From assembly GCF_037975245.1 (NCBI RefSeq), contig NC_092567.1:12912876-12976875 (forward strand): a DNA stretch of 64,000 nucleotides, given 5' to 3'. The translations under genes were made by a program, and so were the position numbers. Under the pieces are notes generated by a model. The model was not told where the DNA came from. It was given only the letters and a program-made list of their open reading frames with translations, and ran no database searches. Shown piece by piece: positions 26,710-40,131 of this stretch; positions within the stretch are counted from its first letter, which is position 1, and the number at the start of each line of letters is the position of its first letter. The stretch is from Apostichopus japonicus (Eukaryota; Echinodermata; Holothuroidea; Aspidochirotida; Stichopodidae).

Positions 26710-29443
26710 ATGTGCGGTACCAATCGATCCAATGTGCAGTATCGATCGATCGAATGTTCGGTACAGATCAATCGAATGTTCGGTATCGATCAATCGAATG
26801 TTCGGTACCGATCAATCGAATGTGCGGTATCGATCAATCGAATGTCCGGTATCGTTAAATCGAATGTGCGGTACCGATCAATCGAATGTGCGGTACCAAT
26901 CAATCGAAAGTGCGGTATCAATCAACCGAATGTTCGGTATCGATCAGTCGAATGTGCGGTATCGATCAATCGAATGTGCGGTATCGATAAATCGAATGTG
27001 CGGTACCGATCAAACGAATGTGCGGTACCGATCAATCGAATGTGCGGTACCGATCAATCGAATGTGCGGTACCAATCGATCGATCGAATGTGCGGTACCG
27101 ATCAAACGAATGTGCGGTACCGATCAATCGAATGTGCGTAACCGATCAATCGAATGTGCGGTACCGATCAATCGAATGTGCGGTACCGATCAATCGAATG
27201 TGCGGTACCGATCAAACGAATGTGCGGTACCGATCAATCGAATGTGCCGTACCGATCAATCGAATGTTCGGTATCGATCAATCGAATGTACGGTATCGAT
27301 AAATCGAATGTGCGGTACCGATCAAACGAATGTGCGGTACCGATCAATCGAATGTGCGGTACCAATCGATCGAATGTGCGGTATCGATCAATCGAATGTA
27401 CGGTACCAATCAATCGAATGTGCGGTATCGATTGATGAAATGTGCAGTATCGATCGATCGAATGTTCGGTACCGATCAATCGAATGTTCGGTATCGATCA
27501 ATCGAATAGGCGGTACCGATCAATCGAATGTCCGGTATCGATAAATCGAATGTGCGGTACCGATCAATCGAATGTGCGGTACCGATCAACGAATGTGCGC
27601 TACCAATCAATCGAAAGTGCGGTATCGATCAATCGAATGTGCGGTATCGATCAATCGAATAGGCGGTACCGATCAATCGAATGTCCGGTATCGATAAATC
27701 GAATGTGCGGTACCAATCAAACGAATGTGCGGTACCGATCAATCGAATGTGCGGTACCAATCGATCGAATTAGCGGTATCGATCAATCGAATGTTCGGTA
27801 TCGATCAATCGAATATGCTGTATCGATCAGTCGAATGTGCGGTATCGATCAATCGAATGTCCGGTATCGATAAATCGAATGTGCCGTACCGATCAATCGA
27901 ATGTTCGGTATCGATCAATCGAATATGCTGTATCGATCAGTCGAATGTGCGGTATCGATCGATGAAATGTTCGGTACCGATCAATCGAATGTGCGGTATC
28001 GATCGATCGAATGTTCGGTACCGATCAATCGAATGTCCGGTATCGATAAATCGAATGTGCGGTACCGATCAAACGAATGTGCGGTACCAATCGATCCAAT
28101 GTGCAGTATCGATCGATCGAATGTTCGGTACAGATCAATCGAATGTTCGGTATCGATCAATCGAATGTTCGGTACCGATCAATCGAATGTGCGGTATCGA
28201 TCAATCGAATGTCCGGTATCGTTAAATCGAATGTGCGGTACCGATCAATCGAATGTGCGGTACCAATCAATCGAAAGTGCGGTATCAATCAACCGAATGT
28301 TCGGTATCGATCAGTCGAATGTGCGGTATCGATCAATCGAATGTGCGGTATCGATAAATCGAATGTGCGGTACCGATCAAACGAATGTGCGGTACCGATC
28401 AATCGAATGTGCGGTACCGATCAATCGAATGTGCGGTACCAATCGATCGATCGAATGTGCGGTACCGATCAAACGAATGTGCGGTACCGATCAATCGAAT
28501 GTGCGTAACCGATCAATCGAATGTGCGGTACCGATCAATCGAATGTGCGGTACCGATCAATCGAATGTGCGGTACCGATCAAACGAATGTGCGGTACCGA
28601 TCAATCGAATGTGCCGTACCGATCAATCGAATGTTCGGTATCGATCAATCGAATGTACGGTATCGATAAATCGAATGTGCGGTACCGATCAAACGAATGT
28701 GCGGTACCGATCAATCGAATGTGCGGTACCAATCGATCGAATGTGCGGTATCGATCAATCGAATGTACGGTACCAATCAATCGAATGTGCGGTATCGATT
28801 GATGAAATGTGCAGTATCGATCGATCGAATGTTCGGTACCGATCAATCGAATGTTCGGTATCGATCAATCGAATAGGCGGTACCGATCAATCGAATGTCC
28901 GGTATCGATAAATCGAATGTGCGGTACCGATCAATCGAATGTGCGGTACCGATCAACGAATGTGCGCTACCAATCAATCGAAAGTGCGGTATCGATCAAT
29001 CGAATGTGCGGTATCGATCAATCGAATAGGCGGTACCGATCAATCGAATGTCCGGTATCGATAAATCGAATGTGCGGTACCAATCAAACGAATGTGCGGT
29101 ACCGATCAATCGAATGTGCGGTACCAATCGATCGAATGTGCGGTATCGATCAATCGAATGTTCGGTATCGATCAATCGAATATGCTGTATCGATCAGTCG
29201 AATGTGCGGTATCGATCAATCGAATGTCCGGTATCGATAAATCGAATGTGCCGTACCGATCAATCGAATGTTCGGTATCGATCAATCGAATATGCTGTAT
29301 CGATCAGTCGAATGTGCGGTATCGATCGATGAAATGTTCGGTACCGATCAATCGAATGTGCGGTATCGATCGATCGAATGTTCGGTACCGATCAATCGAA
29401 TGTCCGGTATCGATAAATCGAATGTGCGGTACCGATCAAACGA
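26710..29443 (+). repeat. 1,367-bp tandem duplication
   Basis: Two units, about 26,710-28,076 and 28,077-29,443, match at a constant 1,367 bp (62 monomers plus 3 bp). The private variant CAATCGATCCAATG starts at 26,721 and 28,088. GAATAGGCGG, GATTGATGAAATG, GTGCGTAACCG and GAATATGCTGTATCG landmarks all repeat at the same spacing. Differences are few; near 27,770 the first unit has GAATTAGCGG where the second has GAATGTGCGG near 29,137. Confidence 0.9.
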
Positions 29444-29973
29444 ATGTGCGGTACCGATCAATCGAATGTGCGGTACCGATCAATCGAATGTGCCGTACCG
29501 ATCAATCGAATGTTCGGTATCGATCAATCGAATATGCTGTATCGATCAGTCGAATGTGCGGTATCGATCAATCGAATGTCCGGTATCGATAAATCGAATG
29601 TGCGGTACCAATCAAACGAATGTGCGTTACCGATCAATCGAATGTGCGGTACCAATCGATCGAATGTGCAGTATCGATCGATCGAATGTTCGGTACAGAT
29701 CAATCGAATGTTCGGTATCGATCAATCGAATGTTCGGTACCGATCAATCGAATGTGCGGTATCGATCAATATAATATTCGGTACCGATCAATCGAATGTG
29801 CGGTATCGATCAATCGAATGTCCGGTATCGTTAAATCGAATGTGCGGTACCGATCAATCGAATGTGCGGTACCGATCAACGAATGTGCGCTACCGATCAA
29901 TCGAAAGTGCGGTATCGATCAATCGAATGTGCGGTATCGATAAATCGAATGTGCGGTATCGATCAATCGAATG

Positions 29974-32900
29974 TCCGAAATCGATAAATCGAATGTGCGG
30001 TACCAATCGATCGAATGTGCGGTATCGATCAATCGAATGTGCGATACCAATCGATCGAATGTGCGGTACCGATCAATCGAATGTGCGGTACCGATCAATC
30101 GAATGTGCGGTACCGATCAAACGAATGTGCGGTACCGATCAATCGAATGTGCGGTACCGATCAATCGAATGTGCCGTACCGATCAATCGAATGTTCGGTA
30201 TCGATCAATCGAATGTACGGTATCGATAAATCGAATGTGCGGTACCGATCAAACGAATGTGCGGTACCGATCAATCGAATGTGCGGTACCAATCGATCGA
30301 ATGTGCGGTACCGATCAATCGAACGTACGGTACCAATCAATCGAATGTGCGGTATCGATTGATGAAATGTGCAGTATCGATCGATCGAATGTTCGGTACC
30401 GATCAATCGAATGTTCGGTATCGATCAATCGAATAGGCGGTACCGATCAATCGAATGTCCGGTATCGATAAATCGAATGTGCGGTACCGATCAATCGAAT
30501 GTGCGGTACCGATCAACGAATGTGCGCTACCAATCAATCGAAAGTGCGGTATCGATCAATCGAATGTGCGGTATCGATCAATCGAATAGGCGGTACCGAT
30601 CAATCGAATGTCCGGTATCGATAAATCGAATGTGCGGTACCGATCAATCGAATGTGCGGTACCGATCAACGAATGTGCGCTACCAATCAATCGAAAGTGC
30701 GGTATCGATCAATCGAATGTGCGGTATCGATCAGTCGAATATGCGGTATCGATCAATCGAATGTCCGGTATCGATAAATCGAATGTGCGGTACCAATCAA
30801 ACGAATGTGCGGTACCGATCAATCGAATGTGCGGTACCAATCGATCGAATGTGCGGTATCGATCAATCGAATGTACGGTACCAATCAATCGAATGTGCGG
30901 TATCGATCGATGAAATTTTCGGTACCGATCAATCGCATGTGCAGTATCGATCGATCGAATGTTCGGTACCGATCAATCGAATGTTCGGTATCGATCAATC
31001 GAATGTGCGGTACCGATCAGTCGAATGTGCGGTATCGATCAATCGAATGTCCGGTATCGATAAATCGAATGTGCGGTACCAATCAAACGAATGTGCGGTA
31101 CCGATCAATCGAATGTGCGGTACCAATCGATCGAATTAGCGGTATCGATCAATCGAATGTACGGTACCAATCAATCGAATATGCGGTATCGATCGATGAA
31201 ATGTTCGGTACCGATCAATCGAATGTGCAGTATCGATCGATCGAATGTTCGGTACCGATCAATCGAATGTCCGGTATCGATAAATCGAATGTGCGGTACC
31301 GATCAAACGAATGTGCGGTACCGATCAATCGAATGTGCGGTACCGATCAATCGAATGTGCCGTACCGATCAATCGAATATTCGGTATCGATCAATCGAAT
31401 ATGCTGTATCGATCAGTCGAATGTGCGGTATCGATCAATCGAATGTCCGGTATCGATAAATCGAATGTGCGGTACCAATCAAACGAATGTGCGTTACCGA
31501 TCAATCGAATGTGCGGTACCAATCGATCGAATGTGCAGTATCGATCAATCGAATGTTCGGTACAGATCAATCGAATGTTCGGTATCGATCAATCGAATGT
31601 TCGGTACCGATCAATCGAATGTGCGGTATCGATCAATATAATATTCGGTACCGATCAATCGAATGTGCGGTATCGGTCAATCGAATGTCCGGTATCGTTA
31701 AATCGAATGTGCGGTACCGATCAATCGAATGTGCGGTACCGATCAACGAATGTGCGCTACCGATCAATCGAAAGTGCGGTATCGATCAATCGAATGTGCG
31801 GTATCGATAAATCGAATGTGCGGTATCGATCAATCGAATGTCCGGAATCGATAAATCGAATGTGCGGTACCAATCGATCGAATGGGCGGTATCGATCAAT
31901 CGAATGTGCGATACCAATCGATCGAATGTGCGGTATCGATCAATCGAATGTACGGTACCGATCAATCGAATGTGCGGTATCGATCGATGGAATGTTCGGT
32001 ACCGATCAATCGAATGTGCGGCATCGATCGATCGAATGTTCGGTACCGATCAATCGAATGTTCGGTATCGATCAATCGAATGTGCGGTACCGATCAATCG
32101 AATGTGCGGTCCCGATCAATCGAATGTACGGTATCGAATAATGTAATGTTCGGTACCGATCAATCGAATGTGCGGTATCGATCAATCGAATGTCCGGTAT
32201 CGTTAAATCGAATGTGCGGTACCGATCAATCGAATGTGCGGTACCGATCAATCGAATGTGCGGTACCAATCGATCGATCGAATGTGCGGTACCGATCAAA
32301 CGAATGTGCGGTACCGATCAATAGAATGTGCGGTACCAATCGATCGAATGTGCAGTATCGATCGATCGAATGTTCGGTACCGATCAATCGAATGTTCGGT
32401 ATCGATCAATCGAATGTTCGGTACCGATCAATCGAATGTGCGGTATCGATCAATATAATATTCGGTACCGATCAATCGAATGTGCGGTATCGATCAATCG
32501 AATGTCCGGTATCGTTAAATCGAATGTGCGGTACCGATCAATCGAATGTGCGGTACCAATCAATCGAAAGTGCGGTATCAAACAACCGAATGTTCGGTAT
32601 CGATCAGTCGAATGTGCGGTATCGATCAATCGAATGTCCGATATCGATAAATCGAATGTGCGGTACCGATCAAACGAATGTTCGGTACCGATCAATCGAA
32701 TGGGCGGTACCTATCGATCGAATGTGCGGTATCGATCAATCGAATGTACGGTACCAACAATCGAATGTGCGGTATCGATCGATGAAATGTTCGGTACCGA
32801 TCGATCGAATGTGCGGTACCAATCGATCGATCGAATGTGCGGTACCGATCAATCGAATGTGCGGTACCGATCAAATCGAATGTGCGGTACCGATCAATCG

Positions 32901-34902
32901 AAAATGCGGTACCGATCAATCGAATGTGCGGTACCAATCGATCGATCGAATGTGCGGTACCGATCAAACGAATGTGCGGTACCGATCAATCGAATGTGCG
33001 GTACCAATCGATCGAATGTGCAGTATCGATCGATCGAATGTTCGGTACCGATCAATCGAATGTTCGGTATCGATCAATCGAATGTTCGGTACCGATCAAT
33101 CGAATGTGCGGTATCGATCAATATAATATTCGGTACCGATCAATCGAATGTGCGGTATCGATCAATCGAATGTCCGGTATCGATCAATCGAATGTGCGGT
33201 ACCGTTAAATCGAATGTGCGGTACCAATCAATCGAAAGTGCGGTATCAATCAACCAAATGTTCGGTATCGATCAGTCGAATGTGCGGTATCGATCAGTCG
33301 AATGTGCGGTATCGATCAATCGAATGTCCGATATCGATAAATCGAATGTGCGGTACCGATCAAACGAATGTGCGGTACCGATCAATCGAATGGGCGGTAC
33401 CTATCGATCGAATGTGCGGTATCGATCAATCGAATGTACGGTACCAACAATCGAATGTGCGGTATCGATCGATGAAATGTTCGGTACCGATCAATCGAAT
33501 GTGCGGTACCAATCGATCGATCGAATGTGCGGTACCGATCAATCGAATGTGCGGTACCGATCAAATCGAATGTGCGGTACCAATCGATCGATCGAATGTG
33601 CGGTACCGATCAAACGAATGTGCGGTACCGATCAATCGAATGTGCGTAACCGATCAATCGAAAATGCGGTACCGATCAATCGAATGTGCGGTACCGATCG
33701 ATCGAATGTGCGGTACCGATCAATCGAATGTGCCGTACCGATCAATCGAATGTTCGGTATCGATCAATCGAATGTGCGGTACCGATCAATCGAATGTGCG
33801 GTACCGATCAATCGAATGTGCGGTACCGATCGATCGAATGTTCGGTATCGATCAATGGAATGTGCGGTACCGATCGATCGAATGTGCGGTACCGATCAAA
33901 CGAATGTGCGGAACCGATCGATCGAATGTGCGGTATCGATCGATCGAATGTGCGGTACCGATCAATCGAATGTGCGGTACCGATCAATCGAATGTGCGGT
34001 ATCGATAAATCGAATGGGCGATACCGATCAAACGAATGTGCGGTACCGATCAATCGAATGTGCGGTACCAATCGATCGATTGGCGGTATCGTTCAATCGA
34101 ATGTACGGTACCAATCAATCGAATGTGCGGTATCGATCGATGAAATGTTCGGTACCGATCAATCGAATGTGCGGTATCGGTCGATCGAATGTTCGGTACC
34201 GATCAATCGAATGTTCGGTATCGATCAATCGAATAGGCGGTACCGATAAATCGAATGTCCGGTACCGATCAATCGAATGTGCGGTACAAATCGATCGATC
34301 GAATGTGCGGTACCAATCGATCGATCGAATGTGCGGTACCGATCAAACGAATGTGCGGTACCGATCAATCGAATGTGCGTAACCGATCAATCGAATGTGC
34401 GGTACCGATCAATCGAATGTGCGGTACCGATCAATCGAATGTGCGGTACCGATCAAACGAATGTGCGGTACCGATCAATCGAATGTGCGGTACCGATCAA
34501 ACGAATGTGCGGTACCGATCAATCGAATGTGCGGTACCAATCAAACGAATGTGCGTTACCGATCAATCGAATGTGCGGTACCAATCGATCGAATGTGCAG
34601 TATCGATCGATCGAATGTTCGGTACAGATCAATCGAATGTTCGGTATCGATCAATCGAATGTTCGGTACCGATCAATCGAATGTGCGGTATCGATCAATA
34701 TAATATTCGGTACCGATCAATCGAATGTGCGGTATCGATCAATCGAATGTCCGGTATCGTTAAATCGAATGTGCGGTACCGATCAATCGAATGTGCGGTA
34801 CCGATCAACGAATGTGCGCTACCGATCAATCGAAAGTGCGGTATCGATCAATCGAATGTGCGGTATCGATAAATCGAATGTGCGGTATCGATCAATCGAA
34901 TG
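29974..34902 (+). repeat. Macro-HOR unit 1 (4,929 bp)
   Basis: The CCGAAATCG monomer at 29,974 recurs at 34,903, and about 29,600-31,330 aligns to 34,530-36,260 at exactly 4,929 bp (224 monomers plus 1 bp). An internal sub-boundary is the related CCGGAATCG monomer at 31,841, 1,867 bp in. Later parts of the unit match the next one at 4,907 bp and then 4,951 bp, showing single- and double-monomer gains and losses. Further landmarks are CAATATAATATTCGG (three copies) and GAATAATGTAATG near 32,136. Confidence 0.85.
32333..33576 (+). repeat. Internal 670-690-bp tandem duplication
   Basis: The segment 32,333-32,886 is repeated at about 33,002-33,576. The spacing is about 669 bp at first and 690 bp after an extra CAGTCG monomer near 33,275. 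Shared landmarks are CAATATAATATTCGG, ATCAACC, CCGATATCG, GGGCGGTACCTATCG and the 21-bp CCAACAATCG monomer. Copies differ, for example ATCAAACAACC in the first and ATCAATCAACCAAATG in the second. Confidence 0.8.
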
Positions 34903-35875
34903 TCCGAAATCGATAAATCGAATGTGCGGTACCAATCGATCGAATGTGCGGTATCGATCAATCGAATGTGCGATACCAATCGATCGAATGTGCGGTACCG
35001 ATCAATCGAATGTGCGGTACCGATCAATCGAATGTGCGGTACCGATCAAACGAATGTGCGGTACCGATCAATCGAATGTGCGGTACCGATCAATCGAATG
35101 TGCCGTACCGATCAATCGAATGTTCGGTATCGATCAATCGAATGTACGGTATCGATAAATCGAATGTGCGGTACCGATCAAACGAATGTGCGGTACCGAT
35201 CAATCGAATGTGCGGTACCAATCGATCGAATGTGCGGTATCGATCAATCGAATGTACGGTACCAATCAATCGAATGTGCGGTATCGATTGATGAAATGTG
35301 CAGTATCGATCGATCGAATGTTCGGTACCGATCAATCGAATGTTCGGTATCGATCAATCGAATAGGCGGTACCGATCAATCGAATGTCCGGTATCGATAA
35401 ATCGAATGTGCGGTACCGATCAATCGAATGTGCGGTACCGATCAACGAATGTGCGCTACCAATCAATCGAAAGTGCGGTATCGATCAATCGAATGTGCGG
35501 TATCGATCAATCGAATAGGCGGTACCGATCAATCGAATGTCCGGTATCGATAAATCGAATGTGCGGTACCGATCAATCGAATGTGCGGTACCGATCAACG
35601 AATGTGCGCTACCAATCAATCGAAAGTGCGGTATCGATCAATCGAATGTGCGGTATCGATCAGTCGAATATGCGGTATCGATCAATCGAATGTCCGGTAT
35701 CGATAAATCGAATGTGCGGTACCAATCAAACGAATGTGCGGTACCGATCAATCGAATGTGCGGTACCAATCGATCGAATGTGCGGTATCGATCAATCGAA
35801 TGTACGGTACCAATCAATCGAATGTGCGGTATCGATCGATGAAATTTTCGGTACCGATCAATCGAATGTGCAGTA
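34277..35875 (+). repeat. Dispersed 1.6-kb HOR segment, copy 1 of 3
   Basis: This stretch, running from paired CCAATCGATCGATCG monomers through CCGAAATCG, GATTGATGAAATG, GAATAGGCGG and GATGAAATTTTCGG, is found again at 55,391-56,989 (offset 21,114) and 61,347-62,945 (offset 27,070). Within all three, internal spacings are identical. A partial copy starts at 38,525. Copies 20-27 kb apart show that homogenisation is not limited to neighbours. Confidence 0.85.
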
Positions 35876-38800
35876 TCGATCGATCGAATGTTCGGTACCG
35901 ATCAATCGAATGTTCGGTATCGATCAATCGAATGTGCGGTACCGATCAGTCGAATGTGCGGTATCGATCAATCGAATGTCCGGTATCGATAAATCGAATG
36001 TGCGGTACCAATCAAACGAATGTGCGGTACCGATCAATCGAATGTGCGGTACCAATCGATCGAATTAGCGGTATCGATCAATCGAATGTACGGTACCAAT
36101 CAATCGAATATGCGGTATCGATCGATGAAATGTTCGGTACCGATCAATCGAATGTGCAGTATCGATCGATCGAATGTTCGGTACCGATCAATCGAATGTC
36201 CGGTATCGATAAATCGAATGTGCGGTACCGATCAAACGAATGTGCGGTACCGATCAATCGAATGTGCGGTACCGATCAATCGAATGTGCCGTACCGATCA
36301 ATCGAATGTTCGGTATCGATCAATCGAATATGCTGTATCGATCAATCGAATGTCCGGTATCGATAAATCGAATGTGCGGTACCAATCAAACGAATGTGCG
36401 TTACCGATCAATCGAATGTGCGGTACCAATCGATCGAATGTGCAGTATCGATCGATCGAATGTTCGGTACAGATCAATCGAATGTTCGGTATCGATCAAT
36501 CGAATGTTCGGTACCGATCAATCGAATGTGCGGTATCGATCAATATAATATTCGGTACCGATCAATCGAATGTGCGGTATCGGTCAATCGAATGTCCGGT
36601 ATCGTTAAATCGAATGTGCGGTACCGATCAATCGAATGTGAGGTACCGATCAACGAATGTGCGCTACCGATCAATCGAAAGTGCGGTATCGATCAATCGA
36701 ATGTGCGGTATCGATAAATCGAATGTGCGGTATCGATCAATCGAATGTCCGGAATCGATAAATCGAATGTGCGGTACCAATCGATCGAATGGGCGGTATC
36801 GATCAATCGAATGTGCGATACCAATCGATCAAATGTGCGGTATCGATCAATCGAATGTACGGTACCGATCAATCGAATGTGCGGTATCGATCGATGGAAT
36901 GTTCGGTACCGATCAATCGAATGTGCGGTATCGATCGATCGAATGTTCGGTACCGATCAATCGAATGTGCGGTATCGATCGATCGAATGTTCGGTACCGA
37001 TCAATCGAATGTTCGGTATCGATCAATCGAATGTGCGGTACCGATCAATCGAATGTGCGGTCCCGATCAATCGAATGTGCGGTATCGAATAATGTAATGT
37101 TCGGTACCGATCAATCGAATGTGCGGTATCGATCAATCGAATGTCCGGTATCGTTAAATCGAATGTGCGGTACCGATCAATCGAATGTGCGGTACCGATC
37201 AATCGAATGTGCGGTACCAATCGATCGATCGAATGTGCGGTACCGATCAAACGAATGTGCGGTACCGATCAATCGAATGTGCGGTACCGATCAATCGAAT
37301 GTGCGGTACCAATCGATCGATCGAATGTGCGGTACCGATCAAACGAATGTGCGGTACCGATCAATCGAATGTGCGGTACCAATCGATCGAATGTGCGGTA
37401 TCGATCAATATAATATTCGGTACCGATCAATCGAATGTGCGGTATCGATCAATCGAATGTCCGGTATCGTTAAATCGAATGTGCGGTACCGATCAATCGA
37501 ATGTGCGGTACCAATCAATCGAAAGTGCGGTATCAATCAACCGAATGTTCGGTATCGATCAGTCGAATGTGCGGTATCGATCAATCGAATGTCCGATATC
37601 GATAAATCGAATGTGCGGTACCGATCAAACGAATGTTCGGTACCGATTAATCGAATGTGCGGTACCTATCGATCGAATGTGCGGTATCGATCAATCGAAT
37701 GTACGGTACCAACAATCGAATGTGCGGTATCGATCGATGAAATGTTCGGTACCGATCAATCGAATGTGCGGTACCAATCGATCGATCGAATGTGCGGTAC
37801 CGATCAATCGAATGTGCGGTACCGATCAAATCGAATGTGCGGTACCAATCGATCGATCGAATGTGCGGTACCGATCAAACGAATGTGCGGTACCGATCAA
37901 TCGAATGTGCGTAACCGATCAATCGAAAATGCGGTACCGATCAATCGAATGTGCGGTACCAATCGATCGATCGAATGTGCGGTACCGATCAATCGAATGT
38001 GCGGTACCAATCGATCGAATGTGCAGTATCGATCGATCGAATGTTCGGTACCGATCAATCGAATGTTCGGTATCGATCAATCGAATGTTCGGTACCGATC
38101 AATCGAATGTGCGGTATCGATCAATATAATATTCGGTACCGATCAATCGAATGTGCGGTATCGATCAATCGAATGTCCGGTATCGTTAAATCGAATGTGC
38201 GGTACCGATCAATCGAATGTGCGGTACCAATCAATCGAAAGTGCGGTATCAATCAACCGAATGTTCGGTATCGATCAGTCGAATGTGCGGTATCGATCAA
38301 TCGAATGTCCGATATCGATAAATCGAATGTGCGGTACCGATCAAACGAATGTGCGGTACCGATCAATCGAATGGGCGGTACCTATCGAGGAAATGTTCGG
38401 TACCGATCAATCGAATGTGCAGTATCGGTCGATCGAATGTTCGGTACCGATCAATCGAATGTTCGGTATCGATCAATCGAATAGGCGGTACCGATAAATC
38501 GAATGTCCGGTACCGATCAATCGAATGTGCGGTACAAATCGATCGATCGAATGTGCGGTACCAATCGATCGATCGAATGTGCGGTACCGATCAAACGAAT
38601 GTGCGGTACCGATCAATCGAATGTGCGTAACCGATCAATCGAATGTGCGGTACCGATCAATCGAATGTGCGGTACCGATCAATCGAATGTGCGGTACCGA
38701 TCAAACGAATGTGCGGTACCGATCAATCGAATGTGCGGTACCGATCAAACGAATGTGCGGTACCGATCAATCGAATGTGCGGTACCAATCAAACGAATGT

Positions 38801-39150
38801 GCGTTACCGATCAATCGAATGTGCGGTACCAATCGATCGAATGTGCAGTATCGATCGATCGAATGTTCGGTACAGATCAATCGAATGTTCGGTATCGATC
38901 AATCGAATGTTCGGTACCGATCAATCGAATGTGCGGTATCGATCAATATAATATTCGGTACCGATCAATCGAATGTGCGGTATCGATCAATCGAATGTCC
39001 GGTATCGTTAAATCGAATGTGCGGTACCGATCAATCGAATGTGCGGTACCGATCAACGAATGTGCGCTACCGATCAATCGAAAGTGCGGTATCGATCAAT
39101 CGAATGTGCGGTATCGATAAATCGAATGTGCGGTATCGATCAATCGAATG
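34903..39150 (+). repeat. Macro-HOR unit 2 (4,248 bp)
   Basis: This unit runs from the CCGAAATCG monomer at 34,903 to the homologous but altered CCTTGATCG monomer at 39,151. It shares the sub-boundary CCGGAATCG (36,748, 1,845 bp in, one monomer shorter than in unit 1). Region 34,255-35,100 matches 38,503-39,350 at 4,248 bp. The longest open frame of the window, 36,020-38,497 (825 codons), lies here and is a by-product of the array. Confidence 0.82.
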
Positions 39151-40131
39151 TCCTTGATCGATAAATCGAATGTGCGGTACCAATCGATCGAATGTGCGGT
39201 ATCGATCAATCGAATGTGCGATACCAATCGATCGAATGTGCGGTACCGATCAATCGAATGTGCGGTACCGATCAATCGAATGTGCGGTACCGATCAAACG
39301 AATGTGCGGTACCGAACAATCGAATGTGCGGTACCGATCAATCGAATGTGCCGTACCGATCAATCGAATGTTCGGTATCGATCAATCGAATGTACGGTAT
39401 CGATAAATCGAATGTGCGGTACCGATCAAACGAATGTGCGGTACCGATCAATCGAATGTGCGGTACCAATCGATCGAATGTGCGGTATCGATCAATCGAA
39501 TGTACGGTACCAATCAATCGAATGTGCGGTATCGATTGATGAAATGTGCAGTATCGATCGATCGAATGTTCGGTACCGATCAATCGAATGTTCGGTATCG
39601 ATCAATCGAATAGGCGGTACCGATCAATCGAATGTGCGGTATCGATCAATCGAATGTCCTTGATCGATAAATCGAATGTGCGGTACCAATCGATCGAATG
39701 TGCGGTATCGATCAATCGAATGTGCGATACCAATCGATCGAATGTGCGGTACCGATCAATCGAATGTGCGGTACCGATCAATCGAATGTGCGGTACCGAT
39801 CAAACGAATGTGCGGTACCGAACAATCGAATGTGCGGTACCGATCAATCGAATGTGCCGTACCGATCAATCGAATGTTCGGTATCGATCAATCGAATGTA
39901 CGGTATCGATAAATCGAATGTGCGGTACCGATCAAACGAATGTGCGGTACCGATCAATCGAATGTGCGGTACCAATCGATCGAATGTGCGGTATCGATCA
40001 ATCGAATGTACGGTACCAATCAATCGAATGTGCGGTATCGATTGATGAAATGTGCAGTATCGATCGATCGAATGTTCGGTACCGATCAATCGAATGTTCG
40101 GTATCGATCAATCGAATAGGCGGTACCGATC
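39120..40131 (+). repeat. 506-bp perfect-looking tandem duplication
   Basis: Units 39,120-39,625 and 39,626-40,131 are 23 monomers each. The monomer CCTTGATCG, seen nowhere else, starts at 39,152 and 39,658. I found no difference between the units in the stretches compared, including the CCGAACAATCG variant near 39,313 and 39,819. It contains GATTGATGAAATG and ends at GAATAGGCGG. This looks like a very recent unequal exchange or slippage event. Confidence 0.92.

Noticed and set aside
36020-38497. 825-codon open frame, and others at 3,228-5,294 (688), 32,328-34,382 (684), 59,189-61,213 (674), 12,196-13,965 (589)
   Set aside because: They are by-products of a stop-free 22-bp repeat. The same peptide is read in all three forward frames, starts and stops fall at random monomer variants, and frames overlap each other throughout. 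No non-repeat domain, signal peptide or codon bias is present.
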